Assembly: GCA_963614875.1 (NCBI GenBank) | Contig: CAVEFC010000016.1 | Coordinates: 1 to 30,724, forward strand | Length of the DNA stretch: 30,724 nt | Direction of reading: 5' to 3' | DNA from: CAG-841 sp963614875 | GTDB lineage: Bacteria; Bacillota; Clostridia; Oscillospirales; CAG-272 | Part shown: one piece after another, positions 1-7,565 of the stretch | Layout: every line of letters begins with the position of its first letter | Numbering within the stretch: position 1 is the first letter of the stretch | Notes under the pieces: model-generated | Told to the model about the DNA's origin: nothing | What the model saw: only the letters and a program-made list of their open reading frames with translations | Databases searched by the model: none | Translations under genes and position numbers: made by a program

Positions 1-15
1 TGCTACCTGTTTTTT

Positions 16-40
16 GACCGGCTTGCGTGGCGGTCTTTTT
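16..40 (+). terminator. Weak candidate terminator at the window edge
   Basis: GACCG (16-20) and CGGTC (31-35) form a 5-bp stem with a 10-nt loop, followed by five T. It could end a plus-strand gene lying left of the window. The stem is short, so this is only a possibility. Confidence 0.3.
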
Positions 41-59
41 GTCTTGCTCTTTTTTACTC

Positions 60-968
60 TCAATGCCTCTGCATAAAATTTTTTGTTTTTTTCGAATCTC
101 CTCTTGACTTTTTATTTGTAGGCTTTCTCATCATCAAAATAAGCGAATTTTCCATTCCTCCGTGAATGATATTCATAATGCAGCGCATAAGCTCTTCGTG
201 CTTCGGTGTTTCTGCAAGCGCGATCGCGCGATCGAGCGCGCAAAGCTCAAGCGTCAGGATATCCGATATATCCGAGGAAAGATATTTTTCCGCTTCATCG
301 GCGCTGTCAAACGCGCAGATAAACGGATTGTATCGGTTTTCTTTTACGTCTTTTCTGTAATCGCATACGGCGTCGGCAAGATATACCCACCGCCCCGTAT
401 GATATCCGATCTCTTTTGCGATTTCGGCTTTTGCCCCTTCATAGCCGAACGAAAGAAGCTCCGAAAGCAAACGCCCGAATTTGTCCGCAACCATATCGGG
501 AGAGGGACACCTTTCGTCTTCGAGCGCCGAAAGCTCGGAAATGTACTTTTCCGTCTTTGCCGATATTTCCGGCAGAGCGGCTTTTTTGTTCATTCTCCTC
601 GCATACGGAAGAAATGCCTTTGCAAGCATACGCTTTGCGCCCTTTTCGTCGCGGATATCGTCCCTGCAGTTGTAATATACAAGAACTCCGCTTACTCTTG
701 CCGTGTATTCAAGCTCGGGATTGTCGCAGCAGACGGTGCGCCTGCGCAAAGGATGCGCCTTGCAGCGTATTCTTTTCAGCGAAATATCCGTATCGGAGAG
801 AGCCATACGGCAAAGGGCAAAGAATGTCATATCGTATGAAAGGGTAAAGGCGGAAATGTCGCCCGTATGTTTTTTCATCGAGCGACACAATCCGCAATAT
901 ACGCTTCTGTAAAAATCGTTGTCCTTTACTTTAAGCTCCGGTACAAGCGGTTTTACGAATCCGAACAT
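60..968 (-). CDS. DUF5685-like conserved protein
   Basis: 302 aa. The N-terminus (MFGFVKPLVPELKVKDND, then a Y-C-G-L-C motif) matches what I remember of the DUF5685 family, which has no established function. The C-x-x-C pair near residue 25 and further cysteines around residues 68-82 could bind a metal or an iron-sulfur cluster; that is inference. There is no signal peptide and no membrane span, so it is probably cytoplasmic. The C-terminus is rich in Lys and Arg. The start codon lies 3 nt beyond the stop of the upstream foldase gene, so it is the last gene of the minus-strand operon and is probably translated by coupling. I cannot assign a biochemical role. Confidence 0.8.
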   Translation of the reverse strand: MFGFVKPLVPELKVKDNDFYRSVYCGLCRSMKKHTGDISAFTLSYDMTFFALCRMALSDTDISLKRIRCKAHPLRRRTVCCDNPELEYTARVSGVLVYYNCRDDIRDEKGAKRMLAKAFLPYARRMNKKAALPEISAKTEKYISELSALEDERCPSPDMVADKFGRLLSELLSFGYEGAKAEIAKEIGYHTGRWVYLADAVCDYRKDVKENRYNPFICAFDSADEAEKYLSSDISDILTLELCALDRAIALAETPKHEELMRCIMNIIHGGMENSLILMMRKPTNKKSRGDSKKTKNFMQRH

Positions 969-971
969 TAT

Positions 972-2189
972 TTATGAAATGGAATAACCGTAACGGCTGT
1001 AATAGTAGTAATAATCAACGTAAGCGGAAAGGAAGGTTTCCTTCATGCTGAGTCCGGAGATGGCGTCGCTGTCAACCGTGACGGAGGTGTCGTAGGTTTC
1101 CACAACGCCGTCATACTTGTCGTATTTTACGTCCTCCGCGTAATCGGAGAAAAGATCCTCGTAATCTTCGTCTTCATATACCTTGTCAAGAAGCTCTATG
1201 CGCTTGACTATATACGTGTAGTCGTTTGTGTCGCCCGTGGAAAGAGCGTCGGTGCGTTCGCCGACTTCAAGCTTCTTTATGGCTTCGTTTATTGTCGAAG
1301 CGCCGCTTACAAGGTCGCTGTCCTTGAGAACGAATACGCCCTTGGGATATTTTATCGAATAGAAATCGTCGGAATACTTCTGAACGAGCTCCGCAAAATC
1401 GGCGCCGCCCTCTAGATCCTTTATTATCTTTGCGGCAAGAAGACCTTTTTCCTCGGCTTCTTCTTCCGTAAGCTCCTCTGTTTCAAAGGCTTCCTGCTCG
1501 GTGACCTTGCCGTCGCTGTCGGTTGTTGTCTTTACCACGCGATTGCCTTCGTCATCGGTTTTTACCTTGTTCTTCATATCGAGCATTATATACATATATC
1601 CGACGTAGTTTTCCTTATAGTAGCTGTCAAGCTCATCGCTTGTCACGGGATCAATGCCGTTTTCACCGTAGAGATACTCAACTATGGCTTTTGACTTTTC
1701 AATCATTATAAAATAATCGTAGAGCTGGTCTGCCGTGTAGCCGTAATACTGCTTGAACGCGCCCGCGCCGCCCTGATTTTTCTTTGCCGATTCAACTGTT
1801 TTCTTGTGGCTTGCGATTGTTTCGTCGCTCAATGAAAGATTGTATTTGTCAAAAAGGTACTGTTCTATGAGTATGGACTTCACCTGCGTTTTGACGCGCT
1901 CGGTGTAGATTTCGTCATAGGTTTTGCTGTCGTCGGAGGTTGTATCCCAGATGTATGACTCCGCGGACGAGCTGAGACCGTACTGAGTATAGAACTGCTG
2001 TTTGCTGTATGTCATCATAAACTTGTAAAAGCCGAGCGTTGCGGTGTAGGTCTTTCCGTTGTCTGCGGAAAAAGAAGCCACAACCTTTGATGAGCTGCAA
2101 CCGGAAAGAGTAAATGCAAGCGCTGCCGTAAGCATCGCAAGGACGATAGTAAAAGCAACGGCTTTTACTGTTTTTGTTGTACGTTTCAT
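972..2189 (-). CDS. PrsA-like peptidyl-prolyl isomerase lipoprotein
   Basis: 405 aa. The start is the ATG at 2189 because AAGGAG lies just upstream of it; a longer frame open to 2264 has no ribosome site. A lipoprotein signal peptide ends in the lipobox L-S-G-C, with Cys31 as the expected lipidated residue. The middle resembles a SurA/PrsA-type chaperone N-domain. A parvulin (PpiC)-like segment follows at about residues 245-340, recognisable by GADFAELVQKYSDD, but it is degenerate, so catalytic activity is uncertain. Members of this family fold secreted proteins on the outer face of the membrane. The C-terminus has a Tyr-rich tail. It lies 81 nt after mfd and 3 nt before the DUF5685-like gene. 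Confidence 0.85.
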   Translation of the reverse strand: MKRTTKTVKAVAFTIVLAMLTAALAFTLSGCSSSKVVASFSADNGKTYTATLGFYKFMMTYSKQQFYTQYGLSSSAESYIWDTTSDDSKTYDEIYTERVKTQVKSILIEQYLFDKYNLSLSDETIASHKKTVESAKKNQGGAGAFKQYYGYTADQLYDYFIMIEKSKAIVEYLYGENGIDPVTSDELDSYYKENYVGYMYIMLDMKNKVKTDDEGNRVVKTTTDSDGKVTEQEAFETEELTEEEAEEKGLLAAKIIKDLEGGADFAELVQKYSDDFYSIKYPKGVFVLKDSDLVSGASTINEAIKKLEVGERTDALSTGDTNDYTYIVKRIELLDKVYEDEDYEDLFSDYAEDVKYDKYDGVVETYDTSVTVDSDAISGLSMKETFLSAYVDYYYYYSRYGYSIS

Positions 2190-2244
2190 AATTTTTGATT
2201 CTCCTTGTTTTTTGTAAAAGCGGAATTGAAAAGTCCTGTTTAAC

Positions 2245-2250
2245 ATTATA
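2245..2250 (-). promoter_or_regulatory. Possible -10 for the foldase gene
   Basis: The minus strand reads TATAAT here, about 55 nt upstream of the foldase ATG, inside the 81-nt mfd-foldase gap. No good -35 lies at the right distance (TAGATT at a 17-nt spacing), so an internal operon promoter is possible but weak. Confidence 0.35.
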
Positions 2251-2270
2251 CATACATTTTTCAATAAAAT

Positions 2271-5200
2271 CTACTCTTTTTTTGATTTTATTTGTATATA
2301 TTTTTTTAACAACCCGCAAATGAACGGCAAAATCGGCTCTCCGCTTCTGTTTCTGCACCGTACCGACGGCTTTGCGGAGGCGATTACCGTTATTGATTTT
2401 TTCGGATAAAGCGCGATCATCTCCGACCACGCGGCTATATCGAGATATCTCGGATATATCACGGCGCCGTCATCGGTCTGATCTATGCGGACGAAGGCGC
2501 AGTCTATCGCAAGCGCGCGGAGCAGCGATATCGACAAAAGCGCTTCGACCGACGGCGGAAGATCTCCGTAGCGGTCAAGAAGCTCGGCTGCGATATCGTC
2601 CATATCCTGCTCGGTTTCCACCGTCGCTATCTTTTTGTAAACGTCTATTCTCTGCGCGGGATCTTCGATATAGCTTTCGGGAATGTACGAATCCCTGCCG
2701 ATGTTTACGGTGCAGTCGGCGCGTTCCTTCGGCTTTTCGCCCTTTTCTTCAAGCACGGCTTCGTTCAGGATTTTTATATAAAGATCGTAGCCTATGCTTT
2801 CCATATGTCCGTGCTGACGCGCGCCGAGAAGATCGCCCGCGCCGCGTATTTCAAGGTCGCGGAGCGCTATCTTGAAGCCCGAACCGAACTCGGTGAAATC
2901 GCGTATCGCCTGCAGGCGCTTTGTCGCTATTTCCGAAAGCGATTTGGAATGCGGATAGGTGAAATACGCATACGCCCTGCGCGAGCTTCTGCCCACGCGC
3001 CCTCTTATCTGATGCAGCTGAGAAAGTCCCATTCTGTCCGCGTTTTCTATTATCAGCGTGTTTGCGTTGGGAACGTCGACTCCCGTTTCGATAATCGTTG
3101 TGCAGACGAGAATATCTATATCGCCCGAAACCATACCCTGCCATATCGCAGAAAGCTCTTCCTTTTCCATCTGACCGTGAGCGACCTCGATTATTGCGTC
3201 CGGAAATTCGCTGCGTAGCTTTATTGCTTTCTGAACGATGGTGTCAACTCTGTTGTGCAGATAGAACACCTGACCTCCGCGGCGCAGCTCGCGGCGTATG
3301 GCTTCGTTTGTCACTATATCGTCGTGTTCGAGAACATAGGTCTGAACGGGAAGCCTGTCGCCCGGCGCTTCGTCAAGCACCGACATATCGCGGATGGAAC
3401 TCATCGCCATATTCAGCGTTCGCGGTATCGGCGTTGCGGTGAGGGTAAGCACGTCCACGTTTTTTGAAAATTGCTTGAGCTTTTCCTTGTGAGCCACGCC
3501 GAAGCGCTGTTCCTCGTCCACTATCACAAGTCCGAGATCCCTGAACTGAACATCGGAGGAAAGAAGTCTGTGCGTGCCGATGATTATATCGACATCGCCC
3601 CTTTTCAGCGCGCGGAGCGTTGCCTCCTGCTCCTTTGACGTTCTGAAGCGCGACAGCAGCGATATTTTCACGGGGAAGGCTCTCATTCTCGAAACCGCCG
3701 TCTGATAGTGCTGCATCGCAAGAATCGTCGTCGGAACGAGGATTGCCACCTGTTTTCCCGCTTCGACCGCCTTGAAGGCGGCGCGGAGCGCAACCTCCGT
3801 CTTTCCGAAGCCGACGTCGCCGCAGAGAAGTCTGTCCATGGGAACGGCGCGCTCCATATCGCTTTTTATATCCTCGGCGGCGGCAAGCTGACCGTCCGTT
3901 TCGTCATATTCGAAGGTTGACTCGAATTCTCTCTGCATTTCGTCGTCCGCCGGAAAGGCGTAGCCCGGGCGGCGAAGTCTTTCGGCATAGAGCCCGATAA
4001 GCTCCTTTGCCATTTCCTTTACTTCGGCTTTAACCTTTGATTTTGCCCTCGACCATTCCGTGCCGCCGAGCTTTGAAAGATGAAGCATACCGTCGTCGGC
4101 TCTCGCACCGATGTATTTCGACACAAGATCTATCTGCTCGCAGGGGACGTACAGCACATCGGTTCCGGCGTACTGTATTTTCATATGATCACGGCAGACG
4201 CCGTCGTAATTGCGGATGCTTTCAAGTCCCATATACCGTCCGATGCCGTGCGTGACGTGAACGACGTAATCGCCGACTTCAAGGTCGGCATAGGAGAGTA
4301 TTTTTTCCTTTGCCGAGCGTGCCGAGCGGGCGTTTTTCAGCTTTCTTACGGCGAGCTTCCGCTTTGCAAGGCTCTGATTTTCGCGCAGGGAAATACACGC
4401 AAAGCGCGAGCGGATAAGCTCAAAGCCCTCCGCGTCAAAGCAGCTGATATAAGCGCATCTGCGCGGAATATCTTCTATTTTCATAAAGTCGGGAGCGGCG
4501 GCAACCGATATTCCTCCGTCGCCGAGAAGCTTTACAAGATTGTTTACCTCAACCTCGTTTTCGCATAGAATGAGTATCGACGCGCCGGCTCTGATATGCG
4601 CCGAAACGTCTTCGACGAGCGCGGCATAGTTTTCGGTGGGAGAGGCGGTTTTTCTGCTTTCAAAGGAATAAATGCCGGAAATTCTTTCTCCGTACTGCGA
4701 AACGAAGCTGTTTACAAGCACCGCGGGATTTCTTCTCACAAACGAATAAAAATCCTCCGCATCTTCTGAAAACGCGCTGTATTTCGATATCATAACGCCC
4801 GAGGAGATAAGCTCCTTTACGGTTTCCTCATAATGCTTGGCATAGGCTTTCAGACGTTCTTCGACGGAGGAGGTTTCCGTCATAACGACGAGCGTGTCGT
4901 CGCAGAACCAATCTATAAGCGCGGTACATTCGGGATATACAAGCGATATATATTTATCCGAAAAAGCGAGCTCAAGCCCCGCGTCAACGGCGTCCTTTTC
5001 GTGCATAAGCGATTCTCTCGCTTCGGCGGAAACGGCTTTTTTCAGCTGAGCCGATATCGCCGAGGACATCTTTGCTCTTGCGCTTTCATCTATTAAAATT
5101 TCGCGCGCGCACGTCACGGTGACCTTTCCTACGTCGGAGGTGCGGCGCTGAGTCATAAGGTCAAAGGAATATATCGAGTCTATATCGTCGCCGAAAAATT

Positions 5201-5795
5201 CTATTCTTACGGGCGACGAAAGCTGCGGCGGGAATATGTCGAGTATTCCTCCGCGCACGGAAAACTGTCCCTTGCCGTCAACAAGGGTTTCTCTTACATA
5301 TCCTGCCGAAACAAGAAATTTTGCAAGCTTTCCTATGTCGGCGCTTTCGCCCTCGGAAAGCGTCATTGTGGCTTTTTCGAGCCGTCCGCGCGGAATCGTA
5401 TACTGAAGCGCGGCGTCCGGTACGGTTACCACAACGTCAACGTCGTCCTCAGCTATTGCCGTAAGCACGGCGATGCGCTCGTGTTCCGTATCGTGAGATG
5501 AGACAATGTTGTAAAGCACGGGATCGCGCACGGGATAGACCATGGAGCGAAGTCCCACGCCGGAAAGAAATGCATTTATCGTGTTCGCCGTTTTTTCGTC
5601 GTGAGCTATGATAAGCGCGGGCGAGGGCGCTGTTTTTTCGCAAACCAAAGCGGCGAGGAAAGCGTTTCTCGCCCCCTCGCAAAGTCCCGTTGCCATAATC
5701 GGCGCGCGGTTTTCCGTTTTCATCTGCGCCGACAGGTTCTCAAGCAGCTGCCCGTATTCGCGCTCCTCGCGGATACGGCTTGAAAGTATATTCAT
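2271..5795 (-). CDS. mfd: Transcription-repair coupling factor Mfd
   Basis: 1174 aa, full length for Mfd. It removes RNA polymerase stalled at DNA lesions and recruits the UvrABC excision machinery. In order: a UvrB-homologous N-terminal region; the RNA-polymerase-interacting domain with VGDYVVHVTHGIGRY near residue 505; the SF2 translocase with Walker A GDVGFGKT near 657 and DEEQRFGV near 758; the second RecA lobe with QIRGRVGRS; and the C-terminal autoinhibitory domain. The ATG at 5795 has AGAGAGG upstream and lies 2 nt from the pth stop codon, so the two are translated in tandem. The pth-mfd order is common in Firmicutes. Confidence 0.98.
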   Translation of the reverse strand: MNILSSRIREEREYGQLLENLSAQMKTENRAPIMATGLCEGARNAFLAALVCEKTAPSPALIIAHDEKTANTINAFLSGVGLRSMVYPVRDPVLYNIVSSHDTEHERIAVLTAIAEDDVDVVVTVPDAALQYTIPRGRLEKATMTLSEGESADIGKLAKFLVSAGYVRETLVDGKGQFSVRGGILDIFPPQLSSPVRIEFFGDDIDSIYSFDLMTQRRTSDVGKVTVTCAREILIDESARAKMSSAISAQLKKAVSAEARESLMHEKDAVDAGLELAFSDKYISLVYPECTALIDWFCDDTLVVMTETSSVEERLKAYAKHYEETVKELISSGVMISKYSAFSEDAEDFYSFVRRNPAVLVNSFVSQYGERISGIYSFESRKTASPTENYAALVEDVSAHIRAGASILILCENEVEVNNLVKLLGDGGISVAAAPDFMKIEDIPRRCAYISCFDAEGFELIRSRFACISLRENQSLAKRKLAVRKLKNARSARSAKEKILSYADLEVGDYVVHVTHGIGRYMGLESIRNYDGVCRDHMKIQYAGTDVLYVPCEQIDLVSKYIGARADDGMLHLSKLGGTEWSRAKSKVKAEVKEMAKELIGLYAERLRRPGYAFPADDEMQREFESTFEYDETDGQLAAAEDIKSDMERAVPMDRLLCGDVGFGKTEVALRAAFKAVEAGKQVAILVPTTILAMQHYQTAVSRMRAFPVKISLLSRFRTSKEQEATLRALKRGDVDIIIGTHRLLSSDVQFRDLGLVIVDEEQRFGVAHKEKLKQFSKNVDVLTLTATPIPRTLNMAMSSIRDMSVLDEAPGDRLPVQTYVLEHDDIVTNEAIRRELRRGGQVFYLHNRVDTIVQKAIKLRSEFPDAIIEVAHGQMEKEELSAIWQGMVSGDIDILVCTTIIETGVDVPNANTLIIENADRMGLSQLHQIRGRVGRSSRRAYAYFTYPHSKSLSEIATKRLQAIRDFTEFGSGFKIALRDLEIRGAGDLLGARQHGHMESIGYDLYIKILNEAVLEEKGEKPKERADCTVNIGRDSYIPESYIEDPAQRIDVYKKIATVETEQDMDDIAAELLDRYGDLPPSVEALLSISLLRALAIDCAFVRIDQTDDGAVIYPRYLDIAAWSEMIALYPKKSITVIASAKPSVRCRNRSGEPILPFICGLLKKYIQIKSKKE

Positions 5796-5797
5796 TT

Positions 5798-6427
5798 TTA
5801 CCTCTCTGTTCTGTTGTAAAGGTTCATCGCTTTTTCGGTATCGCCCGATATTATAAGACGCACCGCGTCAAAAATATCGTCAAGGCGGCTTTCCGTCAGC
5901 TTCATATCGCCGTCGGGAAGCTTTCCGAGCACCCAATCCGCAAGGTCATATTCGGGAGTCGGCTTTTTTCCCACGCCTATTTTTACGCGCGGATATTTTT
6001 CGGTTCCGAGCCATTTGTTTATGCTTTTAAGCCCGTTGTGACCGCCGGCGCTGCCTTCTCTGCGGATGCGGATATGACCGGGTTCAAGGGAGATATCGTC
6101 GCTTAAAATTATTATACGGTCGGGATTTATTTTATAGAAATCCGCCGCGGCGGACACCGCCGTGCCGGAAGCGTTCATAAGCGTCTGCGGCTTCATCAAA
6201 AGCACTTTCGCTCCGCCGATTTCACATTCGCCGATAAGCGAATCGAACTTTGCGCGGTCGATTTTCGCGCCGAGCTTTGCGGCGATGTGATCTATCGCGC
6301 GAAAGCCCGCGTTGTGACGGGTGCTTTCATATTTTTTGCCGGGATTGCCGAGCCCGACGACGATGAACGCCGGAGGACCGGAGACCGTGCTTGTTTCTAT
6401 TTTTTTGAAAAGGTCGAATATTGACAT
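5798..6427 (-). CDS. pth: Peptidyl-tRNA hydrolase
   Basis: 209 aa. It cleaves peptidyl-tRNA released by stalled ribosomes and so recycles tRNA. Family signatures are VGLGNPGKKYE with Asn28, the catalytic His38 in RHNAG, the MKPQTLMNASG segment, and SAGGHNGLKSI. An N-terminal extension of about 20 residues precedes the usual start of the fold. The ATG at 6427 has AAGGAG upstream and lies 15 nt downstream of the kinase gene. The neighbouring mfd gene makes this a nucleic-acid and translation quality-control cluster. Confidence 0.97.
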   Translation of the reverse strand: MSIFDLFKKIETSTVSGPPAFIVVGLGNPGKKYESTRHNAGFRAIDHIAAKLGAKIDRAKFDSLIGECEIGGAKVLLMKPQTLMNASGTAVSAAADFYKINPDRIIILSDDISLEPGHIRIRREGSAGGHNGLKSINKWLGTEKYPRVKIGVGKKPTPEYDLADWVLGKLPDGDMKLTESRLDDIFDAVRLIISGDTEKAMNLYNRTER

Positions 6428-6442
6428 ATAAGCTCCTTGAAA

Positions 6443-7336
6443 TTACAGATATTTATCGGCTGTTTCCTTTATTTTTATAAGATATTTTTCACCGAAGAGC
6501 GCAACGTGTCCGAGCCACTGATTCAGCTTCCAGAGGTCGGCTCGATCTGAAAAACCACTATCTATCGGGTAGACCTCGCTGTACGCGTCAAAGAACGCCT
6601 GCGGCACGGGGCAGAAAAAGTTGACTGTCGTCAGATCTATTTCCCTGTTGCCGTAATAGAGGGCGGGGTCAATCAGCACAAGCTCTTTTCCGTCAAACAT
6701 GAGATTCCCGAGCCAAGGATCGCCGTGCAGCAGGAAAAAGTCGCTCTGAGCGGGGCATATTGACGGCAGCTTTTCGACAAGCCTTTCGACGAGCTTTATG
6801 TGTTCTGCGTCGATTCTGCCCTTGTCGATTGCATATTTCATCGTATCGAGAAGGCGGCGACGACCGAAGAATTCCGCCCAGCTTTTCTCGCGCGTGTTGT
6901 CCTGACGGAATATTCCGAGATAGGTCGTAAAGTCAAAGCCACAGCTGTCGCTTTTGACAGAGTGCAGCTGCGCAAGCCCGCGTCCGAGCGCGGCAAAATC
7001 CGCGTCTGTTTCGGGCTTTACGTCTTTTACGGCTTCCATTATGAGCAGAACGGTATCTCCGCTTTGCGCAACGCCGTATACCTCAGGCGTCTTTATATCG
7101 GTATGCGCTTTTATATAGGCAAGCTCTTTTGCTTCGGCTCTGAACTGCTCCGGTGAAAACGGATTTTGTCCGGCTTTGACGAAAACATCGAATTTCTCTC
7201 CGATAAACCTTGCAGCAGGGTGCATAGCTCCCGTTTTGCTTTCTTTTATATCGACTATGCGGAAATCCGTGCCAGTCTCGCTCTTTACGGCATTTTCAAT
7301 GACTGCGTTGTATGCGCCGCTTGTAAGTATGCCCAT
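6443..7336 (-). CDS. Fructosamine kinase family protein
   Basis: 297 aa, the normal size for the family. These kinases phosphorylate sugars attached to amines (ketosamines), which destabilises the adduct and lets the protein or metabolite deglycate. The aminoglycoside-kinase-like fold is shown by the catalytic loop LLHGDPWLGNLMF and the metal-binding segment LIDPALYYGNREIDL, both highly typical. The start is the ATG at 7336, which has GGAGG at the right distance; an upstream ATG at 7372 has none. It is the first gene of the minus-strand operon, under the promoter at 7378-7406. The physiological substrate cannot be read from the sequence. Confidence 0.92.
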   Translation of the reverse strand: MGILTSGAYNAVIENAVKSETGTDFRIVDIKESKTGAMHPAARFIGEKFDVFVKAGQNPFSPEQFRAEAKELAYIKAHTDIKTPEVYGVAQSGDTVLLIMEAVKDVKPETDADFAALGRGLAQLHSVKSDSCGFDFTTYLGIFRQDNTREKSWAEFFGRRRLLDTMKYAIDKGRIDAEHIKLVERLVEKLPSICPAQSDFFLLHGDPWLGNLMFDGKELVLIDPALYYGNREIDLTTVNFFCPVPQAFFDAYSEVYPIDSGFSDRADLWKLNQWLGHVALFGEKYLIKIKETADKYL

Positions 7337-7377
7337 ATTTTCCTCCGATTCGTTTTCGGTCAAACTTTGCAAGGTAT

Positions 7378-7406
7378 ATTTTACACAAAATACAGCCGTT
7401 TTTCAA
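7378..7406 (-). promoter_or_regulatory. Sigma-A promoter of the kinase-pth-mfd operon
   Basis: On the minus strand TTGAAA (7401-7406) is followed by a 17-nt spacer and TAAAAT (7378-7383). It lies about 40 nt upstream of the kinase start codon and diverges from the ppdK promoter. Confidence 0.8.
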
Positions 7407-7477
7407 GTATATAGAGTCGATTTTGAAATAAATATTCGGAAAATAAATCTTTTTCGGAAAAATTTTTGAAAAAAGTA

Positions 7478-7506
7478 TGGATATTGCGGTTTCGTTGTGA
7501 TATAAT
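7478..7506 (+). promoter_or_regulatory. ppdK promoter (extended -10)
   Basis: TATAAT at 7501-7506 is preceded by TGA, which makes an extended -10. TGGATA at 7478-7483 is a 4-of-6 match to the -35 at a 17-nt spacing. An imperfectly placed but strong promoter is plausible for a central metabolic gene. Confidence 0.75.
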
Positions 7507-7517
7507 ATCTAATCGTA

Positions 7518-7535
7518 TAAAGTTAGTAAACTTTA
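7518..7535. promoter_or_regulatory. Inverted repeat at the ppdK transcript start
   Basis: TAAAGTT and AACTTTA form a perfect 7-bp inverted repeat around a 4-nt centre, starting about 12 nt after the -10. It could be an operator or a small 5' hairpin. The position is suggestive only. Confidence 0.4.
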
Positions 7536-7565
7536 ATAAATAACAAAGTGGAGGAATTTCACACA

